Shown here: in pieces, positions 8,566 through 14,898 of the stretch
Layout of the letters: each line of letters starts with the position of its first letter
Position numbering within the stretch: position 1 is the first letter of the stretch
Assembly: GCA_963605405.1 (NCBI GenBank)
Contig: CAVCUP010000037.1
Span: 1-14,910, forward strand
Source: Paratractidigestivibacter sp963605405
GTDB lineage: Bacteria > Actinomycetota > Coriobacteriia > Coriobacteriales > Atopobiaceae
Direction of reading: 5' to 3'
DNA length: 14,910 bases
Program-made: the position numbers and the translations under genes
The notes under the pieces: generated by a model
What the model was told of the DNA's origin: nothing
Seen by the model: the letters and a program-made list of their open reading frames with translations, nothing else
Database searches by the model: none

Positions 8566-8774
8566 TTGAGCCGCCAGTTCTTGTTGAGACGAAGGCGCAT
8601 TGTACCGGCTGCACTGCCTGCTGCGAGGTTTGCCCTAAAGGTGCTATCTCGATGGTTGCCGATGAAGAGGGCTTTCTTTATCCCGTCATTGATTCGGGAC
8701 GGTGTGTTGGGTGTAGGATTTGTATCAAAGTTTGTCCCGTGCGAAAGAGACTGAGCAGTTTGAAAGCTTGCTGA
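8562..8774 (+). CDS. Stand-alone two-[4Fe-4S] ferredoxin domain, like the N-terminus of FrhB-type glycan proteins
   Basis: A 70-residue protein with two complete CxxCxxCxxxCP motifs: Cys14, 17, 20, 24 and Cys48, 51, 54, 58, ready to bind two 4Fe-4S clusters. Between them lies GAISMVADEEGFLYPVID, which is the linker typical of the N-terminal domain of FrhB/FdhB-like proteins in glycan loci rather than of free bacterial ferredoxins. In those proteins the chain continues after CPV into the domain seen here at 3859; this one stops ten residues after CPV. The start ATG 8562 overlaps the flippase TGA by four bases and has GGGGGCGA upstream; ATG 8547 in the same frame would add five residues. It is either a functional partner of the 3859 protein or the surviving head of a second, truncated gene at the junction with the defence genes. 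Confidence 0.82.
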   Translation: MIEPPVLVETKAHCTGCTACCEVCPKGAISMVADEEGFLYPVIDSGRCVGCRICIKVCPVRKRLSSLKAC

Positions 8775-8795
8775 GAAGGAATGGGGGATCTGGAT

Positions 8796-8969
8796 ATGGC
8801 AGATAAAAATAAAGGCTCCAAGAAGCCCAAGGATTCTGGCAAGGGCGGTTCTGGCAAGCCGCAGCAGGGTTCCGGCGATTTCCCCCATCTTGGCACTATG
8901 CTTCAGCACGGCCTTGATAAAGATGGTCAAGTTTATCGCGGCTCCAATGGTGATGGGTCGAGGCTGTGA
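8796..8969 (+). CDS. Small Lys/Gly-rich protein of unknown function
   Basis: A 57-residue product with a disordered, basic first half (MADKNKGSKKPKDSGKGG and on, rich in Lys, Gly, Ser) and a more ordered second half containing GDFPHLGTMLQHGLDKDGQVYRG. I do not recognise a family. I chose ATG 8796 because a GGGGGA run (8783-8788) lies seven bases upstream; ATG 8781 in frame has AGAAGGA only a base or two before it. Support for its reality is its coupling: the TGA stop overlaps the GTG start of the membrane protein by four bases, and codon use matches the neighbouring genes. It begins about 20 bases after the ferredoxin stop with no visible terminator, so it may be read from the glycan operon. 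Confidence 0.55.
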   Translation: MADKNKGSKKPKDSGKGGSGKPQQGSGDFPHLGTMLQHGLDKDGQVYRGSNGDGSRL

Positions 8970-9598
8970 GCAACCGCGACGATATTCCCGAGGGTGCTGA
9001 GGCTGGGAGTAGTTGCGATGCGGGGCCTGAGGATTGTGAGGCAGCGAGCGAACCCTGCGTGGAGCCTGAGGACTGCAAGGGCGAATTTCTGTGGAAGATG
9101 GTTGAAAGGACCGTTGCCATGGAAGAGGCGCGCTGCGAGTCGCTCAGGAGGATGTGCGACGGGCTTCTAACCGGGGCTTCGATTGCCTCGGTGGCCTTGC
9201 TGACGGTGGCTGAGTCCGTATTTTGCTTCTTCGATGGGAACATTGCTTTGCAGTACGTAATGCTCGCAGTGTACGCCGTTGCCTTGCTGCTGTTGTTGCT
9301 CTCGATGATTTTCGCAGTCGTGTCGATGACGCGCTTCAAGTACGAGGCCACGGATAACCCTGGATCCATTTGTATGCGGATATGCGATTTCGACGGACCC
9401 TTGTCCAGCCTTGGTGCGGCTCGGAGTTTCGCTGAGGTGCAGGAGAGGGTTTTTCAAAGCTATATCAAGCGGAACGACAAGATCAGGTGGTTTCTTGTTG
9501 TGGCGCAATGGCTGCTTGTGGCGGCGTTGATTGCTATTGTTTTGGGTGGAGCTTTCTTATTTGTCGCTGGGTGCGTCGTGTTGGGACAGCCTTTTTAG
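8966..9598 (+). CDS. Three-helix membrane protein, possible defence-associated effector
   Basis: A 210-residue product: an acidic Cys-containing N-terminal tail with a short repeated PEDC (21-24 and 34-37), a helix (about 40-65), a transmembrane hairpin (about 66-89 and 93-120), a cytoplasmic stretch of about 50 residues containing a charged helix (SFAEVQERVFQSYIKRNDK, about 154-172), then a long hydrophobic segment (about 174-206). No signal peptide. This helix-hairpin-linker-helix layout resembles SLATT and PycTM/DUF5706-type membrane effectors of bacterial defence systems, but I see no diagnostic motif, so this is a topology argument only. It starts at GTG 8966, coupled to the small basic protein, and lies about 310 bases before the Septu pair. 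It could equally be an unrelated envelope protein. Confidence 0.6.
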   Translation: MSNRDDIPEGAEAGSSCDAGPEDCEAASEPCVEPEDCKGEFLWKMVERTVAMEEARCESLRRMCDGLLTGASIASVALLTVAESVFCFFDGNIALQYVMLAVYAVALLLLLLSMIFAVVSMTRFKYEATDNPGSICMRICDFDGPLSSLGAARSFAEVQERVFQSYIKRNDKIRWFLVVAQWLLVAALIAIVLGGAFLFVAGCVVLGQPF

Positions 9599-9909
9599 CA
9601 ATTGGGCCAGGAAGGAACGGCATAGACGGTTGGAATATCTTTGAGCCAGCGGTTGTTGGATGGGCGAGGCTCAAGTTCTGCGTTTCCGTAACAGGGGATC
9701 CGTCGTTACGATTTGGATTGCTGGCGTGCCGGTATGATGCCCTCCACCCTTATGGGTTCAATCTGACAGAAGGTCTATTTTGGGATTCAAGGTCACCGAA
9801 AGGAACTTCAATTTGTTAGGCAATGATGTACCTGCGGTGTGTGGGGCTAGATAACGTTAGACTTCCAAGGCATGACTCGATATCGAGGCTTAGCAAAGGC
9901 GGTGGAACG
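9599..9909 (+). other. 311-base stretch without a convincing gene, upstream of the ATPase
   Basis: Lower in GC than the flanks (32 of 60 bases in 9661-9720 by hand count). An open frame runs across it from inside the membrane gene to 9819, but it has no ribosome site and an unconvincing product. TATGAT (9733-9738) is a fair -10 with a poor TTTGGA 15 bases upstream, so a promoter for the ATPase gene is possible but weak. The palindrome at 9876-9887 is the clearest element. No hairpin with a T run follows the membrane gene. Confidence 0.45.
9876..9887. promoter_or_regulatory. 12-bp perfect palindrome, possible operator
   Basis: CTCGATATCGAG is fully self-complementary and lies 22 bases before the ATG at 9910, between any promoter and the ATPase start. 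Flanking AAG and CTT extend the symmetry imperfectly. This is where a dimeric repressor of a defence operon would be expected, but no regulator gene is seen nearby and no second copy was noticed. Confidence 0.35.
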
Positions 9910-11463
9910 ATGAGGGCAGCTATGGAAATTAGATTCAAAGTTATAGACAAAGTTGTGCGTAACCCGCCCGATGACGACCCTGGCGTCCTCTACTTGATCC
10001 GGGACGACTGGAACGACTACAGCTATAGAACGTTGTTCGAGGCATACTATCAAGGCAAGTTCGTTGGTGGGGTGAAGATCGCCTTTCGCGGCATGACCAC
10101 AAGCACACCAACAATTGACCAAATCCCCCGTGAATTTGAAAGTCTTCCAGACGAATACTATTCTCTTTGGCCCACCGTCAAGGCCTGCCAAGAGGCCTAT
10201 AAGGTGCTGGAAGCCACGGGGTGCAATATCTTCGAGAGGCTCAATGACATCGCTTACGACCTCAAGCGTTTCGACGGCGTAAAAGGCGAGGGTGCATGCA
10301 CGACGTCGCTGTTGAGGGAGGCATCCGTGACCGCTGTACGCGGCCAGCTCCACCGTGTCACACATGGCAAGGCAGCTCTCACCAGGTACAACTTCAGTTT
10401 TACGTTGGGGTCCGCTGCCCGCGGCGGGCAAGAGCAGATAGGCTTTGACGTCGTGCCCGAGGAACTGCCGCCCTCGAACGTGCACGTACTAATCGGGCGG
10501 AACGGTGTCGGCAAGACCCATCTGCTGAAGGACCTGGCCCTCTGCGCTTGCGGGCATGAGGATAAGGCCCGTGGGCGACATTTGGACTTTCCTGATAACG
10601 ACGAGGCCGGCCTCGAGAACCGGAAGTCAACTAAATTCGCTAATGTAATTGTCGTCTCGTTCAGCCCCTTCGATTCCTACCGTGCCGTGGCCGAGTTGGC
10701 GGGGTTTTCGAATGACGTCTCAGCCTTTGGCAGCAACAATGTCCCCTGTCGTTTCGTCGGTTTGGGCGAAGGCGGCCTGGAGACAAGCATCAAGGGCGCC
10801 TTCGAGAAAGACTCTTGTAAATGCTGCGCGGGCCGGACGCGGTTCGAGAGGTGGATCGGCGCTCTAGAGACCTTGCGCAGCGACCCCATGTTCGATAATA
10901 CGTTGGCCGATGTCTGGCCCATCCGTGAGAAATACTCAGAGTTTCGCGAAATGCTCGAAGGGCGTTTCGATAACCTCAGTTCCGGCCATAAAGCCGTGCT
11001 GTCGATTGTCACCGGCTGTGTCGCCTTGCTGGAAGAGCGCACGCTCCTCCTTCTGGATGAGCCCGAGAACCATCTCCATCCGCCTCTGTTGGCTGCTTTC
11101 GTGAGGACCCTTTCAGAGCTGCTCGTTGACCGCAACAGCGTCGCCGTGGTCTCTACGCACTCTCCAGTGGTCCTGCAGGAGGTTCCTCGGTCTTGCGTCT
11201 GGATGCTTAACAGGAACGGCGAGACCTGGTTTGCGAAGAGGCCGGACATCGAGACGTTCGGCGCGAACTTCGAATCGCTCACAACGCAGGTCTTCGGCGT
11301 CGAGGTTGACAAGTCGGGGTTCCACAAGATGCTCGCGGACGCCGTCGACGGCAGCTCGTCTTACGAGGAAGCTAAGGAACGCTTTTCCTGCGGGTTGGGG
11401 GATGAGGCAACCGGTATCCTGCGGCTTCTGTGGCTCGAGAAGCAGAGTGGAGCTTCACGATGA
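9910..11463 (+). CDS. ptuA: AAA/ABC-type ATPase of the Septu (PtuA-like) kind
   Basis: ATPase partner of the HNH nuclease that follows; Septu pairs act against phage, the ATPase controlling the nuclease. Seen in 517 residues: an N-terminal domain of about 190 residues including LIRDDWNDYSYRTLFEAYY and VKIAFRG, Walker A GRNGVGKT (196-203), a long insert with CKCC, the signature LSSGHKA (about 356-362), Walker B LLLLDEPENHLHPPLL with Asp383-Glu384, and the H-loop VSTHSPVVLQEVP with His417. The HLHPPLL and THSPVVLQEVP wording is typical of Septu and retron-linked PtuA ATPases. I chose ATG 9910 (AAAGGCGGTGG just upstream); ATG 9922 with AGGG before it is nearly as good. A start at 9823 would cross the palindrome. 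No reverse transcriptase is present, so this is not a visible retron version. It overlaps the nuclease gene by ATGA. Confidence 0.87.
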   Translation: MRAAMEIRFKVIDKVVRNPPDDDPGVLYLIRDDWNDYSYRTLFEAYYQGKFVGGVKIAFRGMTTSTPTIDQIPREFESLPDEYYSLWPTVKACQEAYKVLEATGCNIFERLNDIAYDLKRFDGVKGEGACTTSLLREASVTAVRGQLHRVTHGKAALTRYNFSFTLGSAARGGQEQIGFDVVPEELPPSNVHVLIGRNGVGKTHLLKDLALCACGHEDKARGRHLDFPDNDEAGLENRKSTKFANVIVVSFSPFDSYRAVAELAGFSNDVSAFGSNNVPCRFVGLGEGGLETSIKGAFEKDSCKCCAGRTRFERWIGALETLRSDPMFDNTLADVWPIREKYSEFREMLEGRFDNLSSGHKAVLSIVTGCVALLEERTLLLLDEPENHLHPPLLAAFVRTLSELLVDRNSVAVVSTHSPVVLQEVPRSCVWMLNRNGETWFAKRPDIETFGANFESLTTQVFGVEVDKSGFHKMLADAVDGSSSYEEAKERFSCGLGDEATGILRLLWLEKQSGASR

Positions 11464-12404
11464 GGAGGCTGCCCGAGCCTTATGCCGCCGAAGGCCCCGC
11501 TTTTGTCGGGGACATTCTGGCCGAGTGCGCGGCCGGCTATCGGGATGCGGGGAAGAGGAACAAGATTCTTTCTTGCCGTAAGGCTGTGGAAGATGCGTCT
11601 GCGGCATATCGCGGTGGGATGCCGGGCAACATTGCGGACGTGAACAGAATCGCGCATGACCGAATGGGGCATCCTGAGCTTGCCGATCTTTACCGCGAGA
11701 AGTTCGTCCCCAATGGTGGGCGCGGGAGGAAGTACTACGAAACGATCATCAACTCGGGGATCGAGAGCGGTGAATGCCCCGTCTGCGGGATCGGTAACGT
11801 CAGTCAGCTTGACCATTATCTTCCGAAGTCGGATTATCCCCTGCTTTCCGTCACTCCGGCCAACCTTGTGCCGGTATGTTCATCCTGCAACGGTTTTGAG
11901 GCTAAAGGCGCCTACTCCCCCAAGTCCCTTACCGAGTGCCTCTATCATCCCTATTTCGAAGACCCTCCAAACTGTATATGGCTTCGGGCTGAAATCGATT
12001 ACTCCATTGGCCCGTGCGTGACGTACGGTGTTGAGCAGCTAGATGATGACGTTCTTCACCGGCGACTCTTGCTGTTCATGGACGTTTACGGTCTAGGTGG
12101 GCGTTACGGTAGTATAGCGGTGGGGGCTCTGAACTCGGAGCGTCGCTACCTTAGTCGCTTGCTGGACAAAGGCGAGTCGAAAGAGCTGAAGGATTACCTG
12201 GTAAACAAGTGCTCCAGCGCGGAGGCCCACGACCGTAACGATTTGTACGCTGCTTTGTGGCGTGCGGCGCTGCGTCAGCTCGACGAAACCGCTCAGTGGG
12301 TGCGGGGTGCGGTGCGTAAGACGCCGTCGTGCTTTTCGCCCGTGTGCGCCCCACGGGACTCGACCCACACACCTTCCGCACCTGATCAGCCGCCTACCGA
12401 ATAA
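11460..12404 (+). CDS. ptuB: HNH endonuclease of the Septu (PtuB-like) kind
   Basis: Nuclease effector of the Septu pair. Seen in 314 residues: a helical N-terminal part, then the treble-clef HNH core CPVCG (Cys106, Cys109), QLDHYLPKSDYP with Asp118-His119, NLVPVCSSCN (Cys140, Cys143, Asn144). This Cys-x2-Cys ... DHYLPKS.YP ... NLVP.C..CN order is the PtuB form of the HNH motif. The ATG at 11460 overlaps the ATPase TGA by four bases; GTG 11430 in the same frame lies deep in the ATPase gene and is less likely. The last 30 or so residues, after QWVRGA, are Pro/Thr/Ser-rich, look unlike a folded domain, and are read through GC-richer DNA with a tRNA-like stretch, so the native stop may have been lost and the tail supplied by flanking sequence. 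Confidence 0.87.
   Translation: MRRLPEPYAAEGPAFVGDILAECAAGYRDAGKRNKILSCRKAVEDASAAYRGGMPGNIADVNRIAHDRMGHPELADLYREKFVPNGGRGRKYYETIINSGIESGECPVCGIGNVSQLDHYLPKSDYPLLSVTPANLVPVCSSCNGFEAKGAYSPKSLTECLYHPYFEDPPNCIWLRAEIDYSIGPCVTYGVEQLDDDVLHRRLLLFMDVYGLGGRYGSIAVGALNSERRYLSRLLDKGESKELKDYLVNKCSSAEAHDRNDLYAALWRAALRQLDETAQWVRGAVRKTPSCFSPVCAPRDSTHTPSAPDQPPTE
12341..12373 (-). other. tRNA 3'-end-like sequence (possible attachment-site remnant)
   Basis: Read on the minus strand, this stretch contains GTGTGGGTCGAGTCCCGTGG followed by GGCGCAC, resembling a T-arm and 3' acceptor end. The T loop has six bases instead of seven (one T missing) and the T stem needs two G-T pairs. No matching 5' acceptor, D arm or anticodon arm was found upstream on that strand, so it is not an intact tRNA gene. 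Integrating elements often leave such 3' ends at their borders. Confidence 0.3.
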
Positions 12405-12498
12405 TCGGCCTTGCGCCCGGGCGGCAACGGCGGGCATCCCAAAATACCGCGCTATCCTAGCCTCCGCTCATTCCCCGAGATTCCCAGGAGGCGCCGTT
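12405..12498 (+). promoter_or_regulatory. Leader of the 369-residue gene with strong ribosome site
   Basis: A perfect AGGAGG (12486-12491) stands seven bases before ATG 12499 and decides that start over in-frame codons further upstream. TATCCT (12453-12458), in a locally AT-richer patch after CAAAATACC, is a possible -10; no good -35 is seen at the right distance. Confidence 0.45.
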
Positions 12499-13608
12499 AT
12501 GCCCACGACCTATGCCCTTCTCACGCGCGCCCTGACCACGCTGTTCGAGACGAAGACCATCCGCGTGGGGGCCTTCGAGGGGCGCGGGCGCAAGCGGCTG
12601 GACATACCGGCGGACTACTTCAGCGGCGACCGCTTGCGCCGCTGCCCGGAGCGGCCGATCAATGTTTTGTGCGGCAAGCGGGTGGTGGAGCTGGCCTGCC
12701 GGGCGCTGGACGGGCGCAGCGACTATGACGTGTGCGCGTTCTCCCGCGCGGTGAGGAACCTTGTGTACGACCTGTACGGGGTTGAGACGGGCGACTTCGT
12801 GGTGGACGCCGAGGACGACCCCGACCGTAAGGCGAAGGTCGCCGCGCAGAAGGCGCTTCTGCGCCGCATGCTGACCGACGCGGTGGGCGTGGAGTACGTC
12901 GACGACGACCTGGGCGCGCAGGCGCTGCTGAAAGTTGCCGCCGACCGCCGGGGCCGTTTGGGCTGGCGGGCGCCCGAGCCCGTGCGGGGCGGCTACGCCT
13001 ACGGGGTGGAGCGCTTCGAGTACCGTAGCGGCGACGTGGGCTACGATGCGCTGATAGAGGGCGCGGTGCGGCGTGTGGACGTGCTGCACTTCTGCGGCCA
13101 GACCTGGACGAACACCCACAGCGAGTTTCTGAAGGACGCGCTTGCCCGCGAGGGCGTCGAGGTGCGGGTGGGCCTCTTGGACCCCGGTAGCATCTTCTTC
13201 GCGCCCTTCGCCGAGTACATCGGGCACGAGCCGGCGACCTTGGCGCGCAAGACGGCCGACGTTGCGGGCACCTGGTGCGAGCACGCCGAGCGGGCGGCGA
13301 AGGTCGCCGCGCGCAGGGGCTGCGCGCCGGCGCATCTGACGCTGTATTTGACCCACGACTTCCCGGCGAAGGCCCTGTACCGCTTCGACGAGCGGATCGT
13401 GGTGTGCCCGAAGGTGAACACCCGCGACAAGGGCCAGTTCATGACCTACACGTGCGCCGACGACGGCCATGAGAAATGCGCCTTCCGCGTTTTGGCCGAC
13501 GAGATGGACGTGGTGTTCACCGGCGCGCGCTTGGCGTGGGATTCCTACCGCCCGCAGGATTTCCCGGACGTGGGCGGGCGCGTCCGTACGGCGCTCCTGC
13601 GCAGGTGA
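12499..13608 (+). CDS. Unrecognised protein with a possible PLD-like / DUF5919-like C-terminal half
   Basis: A soluble 369-residue product with no signal peptide or membrane segment. The first 170 residues are unrecognised; they include KRLDIPADYFSGDRLRRCPE and a Cys-Gly-Lys turn (VLCGKRVVELACRAL). The second half has an alternating strand/helix layout: a helix YDALIEGAVRRV, then DVLHFCGQTW (from about 195), EFLKDALAREGVEVRVGLLDP (Asp228), and later LYRFDERIVVCPK (about 293-305). This looks like proteins with a degenerate phospholipase-D-type fold such as DUF5919, in which an aspartate-proline follows VRVGLL and the HKD motif is absent; I give that comparison low weight. The DNA is much richer in GC than the Septu genes (43 of 60 bases in 12841-12900), so this is probably not part of the same transferred block. 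The start is set by AGGAGG. It is apparently single, with no coupled partner. Confidence 0.72.
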   Translation: MPTTYALLTRALTTLFETKTIRVGAFEGRGRKRLDIPADYFSGDRLRRCPERPINVLCGKRVVELACRALDGRSDYDVCAFSRAVRNLVYDLYGVETGDFVVDAEDDPDRKAKVAAQKALLRRMLTDAVGVEYVDDDLGAQALLKVAADRRGRLGWRAPEPVRGGYAYGVERFEYRSGDVGYDALIEGAVRRVDVLHFCGQTWTNTHSEFLKDALAREGVEVRVGLLDPGSIFFAPFAEYIGHEPATLARKTADVAGTWCEHAERAAKVAARRGCAPAHLTLYLTHDFPAKALYRFDERIVVCPKVNTRDKGQFMTYTCADDGHEKCAFRVLADEMDVVFTGARLAWDSYRPQDFPDVGGRVRTALLRR

Positions 13609-13874
13609 GGGCGCGTTTCTGGCCGGAAATTCCCGGCGATTCCCGATTACCGCTGCTTTTATCACGCCCCGGCTGTCCGTAAGCTGAAAACACATTCAGG
13701 AAAGGGGATGGCGCGCGCGTGGGGCTTGCCGGTTGTTCGCCGGCGGCCGGGCGCGGCGCGCTCGCGATACGCGGCGGAAAGCAGCGAAACGCTGCGATTT
13801 GTGACGCCGCCTTACCGTTGGTTCATGCGCATAGGAGCGCTTTACGGCAACCGATACGAGAGGGGCGATGGCAG
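13609..13874 (+). other. 266-base intergenic region
   Basis: A small GCCGG/CCGGC hairpin (13622-13637) follows the stop without a T run and may be a weak terminator. AGGAAAGGGG (13698-13707) sits directly before an ATG at 13708, but the frame it opens (89 residues) overlaps the better-supported small gene and looks unlikely to be real. TTTATC (13659-13664) with TAAGCT 16 bases later is a very weak promoter-like pair. Nothing else was recognised. Confidence 0.35.
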
Positions 13875-14096
13875 ATGGGATGTTCGGGCAGCAAGGGCGC
13901 AGGCGGCGGCAAGGACGACCCCGGGGGCCGCGGGAGGGCCCGCGTGCGGGGCAGGTGCCGCCCACTGGACCAGGTGAGGGTCCAGGCGGGGACGGAGCTG
14001 GACGTGGCCCTGCGGCTGCGCGGCGACGACGTGCTGTGGGTCGAGGTCGACGAGGACGGCACGGCGACGCTGATCCTGGCGGCGCGGGCGTCGTAA
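13875..14096 (+). CDS. Small protein of unknown function, Gly-rich start and strand-rich end
   Basis: A 73-residue product starting MGCSGSKGAGGGKDD, with a basic Gly/Arg-rich first half, then a compact acidic second half VQAGTELDVALRLRGDDVLWVEVDEDGTATLILAARAS, which reads like three or four beta strands. I know no family for it. The frame continues open upstream to 13719, but ATG 13875 has GAGGGGC (about 13860-13866) eight bases before it. ATG 13868 in another frame gives an Arg/Gly/Pro-rich product that runs through the terminator hairpin and is rejected. It ends 10 bases before a strong hairpin, which supports it as the last gene of a plus-strand unit facing the recombinase. Confidence 0.5.
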   Translation: MGCSGSKGAGGGKDDPGGRGRARVRGRCRPLDQVRVQAGTELDVALRLRGDDVLWVEVDEDGTATLILAARAS

Positions 14097-14106
14097 GGAG
14101 AAGGGG

Positions 14107-14153
14107 GGAAGCCCCCGGGTATCGCGGTTGTGAGCCGCGGCCCGGGGGCTTCC
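14107..14153. terminator. Strong hairpin between convergent genes
   Basis: A perfect 13-base inverted repeat (GGAAGCCCCCGGG at 14107-14119 and its complement at 14141-14153) with an inner CGCGG/CCGCG pair (14123-14127, 14135-14139) and a seven-base loop. It follows the 73-residue gene by 10 bases and faces the 3' end of the recombinase gene on the minus strand, so it may end transcription from both sides. The T run after it is weak on both strands. Confidence 0.75.
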
Positions 14154-14208
14154 TTCGTGTTTGGGGTTGATGCTGCTTCCGGTCGCGGCGTTGCGGTGGG
14201 GTTGCCGG

Positions 14209-14898
14209 CTACCTGTTGCCGAACGCCGAGGGGTTCGCGGCGCCCGCGGCCCAGCCGGGCGTTGGCGCGGTGCGCCACTTGGGCTGCGCGGGCGGGAGGC
14301 TCGGGTCCCAGGCGTCCTCGTCGTCGCCGTAGGGCTGCATGGAGGCGCGCAGCTGCTCGGCGGCGCGGCGCTTTCCGTCCATGTCGGCGTGGGTGTAGAT
14401 GTCCATGGTGATGGCGGAGTTGGCATGTCCCGCCAGGGCCTGCATGACCTTGGGGTGGACGCCCGCGCGCGCGAGCTGCGTGAGGTAGGTGTGGCGAAGC
14501 TCGTGCAGGCAGAAGTCGCCGATTCCCAGGCCCGCGCGGTCGGCGCGCCACCACTTCTCCATGATGTCGGGGTGCACGCGGGTGCCGCGGTTGGTGACGA
14601 TGACGGGGTCTGCGGGATCGCAGGGAAGGCCGCGCTCCTGCTGCGCGGCCAGGTGGTCGGCGAGCGCCTGGGCGGTCTCGGGCATGAGGGGCAGCACGCG
14701 GCGGCCGGCCGCGGTCTTGGTGGACTTAAGGTTGCGGTTCGAGTCGTAGCTGTGGTTGATGGACACGGTCTGGGCGCCCTCGTCGACGTCCTCCCAACTC
14801 AGGCCGCAGACCTCGCCGCGCCGCAGGCCGAGCCTTGCGGCCAGCCAGTAGGCGGACTCGTGCTCGTCGGCGACGTCGAGCTCGGCGGTGCAGAACAT
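14209..14898 (-). CDS. Tyrosine recombinase (phage-type integrase), catalytic part; in-frame stop before first Met
   Basis: Site-specific integrase of a mobile element. The catalytic set is visible in the 229 residues from the Met at 14898: Arg27 in GLRRGEVCGLSW, a hairpin Lys61 in STKTAAGRR, HELRHTYLT (His132, Arg135), LAGHANSAITMDIYTHAD with His158 and the nucleophile Tyr168. A Pro-rich tail follows. The usual N-terminal SAM-like DNA-binding and arm-binding domains are not in this frame: the codon just before the Met (14899-14901) is TAG, and beyond it the frame reads on to the window edge (Tyr-Ile-Asp). So either the full gene carries a nonsense codon and is inactive, or a shortened catalytic fragment is made from the internal Met. 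No ribosome site can be judged because the window ends. The stop is TAG at 14209-14211, facing the hairpin at 14107-14153. Confidence 0.85.
   Translation of the reverse strand: MFCTAELDVADEHESAYWLAARLGLRRGEVCGLSWEDVDEGAQTVSINHSYDSNRNLKSTKTAAGRRVLPLMPETAQALADHLAAQQERGLPCDPADPVIVTNRGTRVHPDIMEKWWRADRAGLGIGDFCLHELRHTYLTQLARAGVHPKVMQALAGHANSAITMDIYTHADMDGKRRAAEQLRASMQPYGDDEDAWDPSLPPAQPKWRTAPTPGWAAGAANPSAFGNR

Noticed and set aside
9487..9819. 110-residue open frame running from the membrane gene into the intergenic region
   Set aside because: It overlaps the membrane protein gene in another frame, has no ribosome site, and its product has no credible domain.
9823..9909. Longer ATPase start at ATG 9823
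   Set aside because: The extra residues are unlike the family, no ribosome site precedes it, and the extension would run through the palindrome; ATG 9910 and 9922 are better.
9599..12404. Retron-type arrangement of PtuA/PtuB
   Set aside because: No reverse transcriptase gene or msr/msd-like structure is visible near the pair.
12457..13695. 412-residue open frame on the minus strand
   Set aside because: It is a shadow opposite the 369-residue gene; long antisense frames are common in DNA this rich in GC, and it has no ribosome site or recognisable motif.
13708..13977. 89-residue open frame after AGGAAAGGGG
   Set aside because: The ribosome-like run touches the ATG with no spacing, the product is Arg/Ala-rich in a very GC-rich region, and it overlaps the better-supported gene at 13875.
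13823..14554. 243-residue open frame on the minus strand
   Set aside because: It lies in another frame of the recombinase region, crosses the terminator hairpin, and is Arg/Pro-rich.
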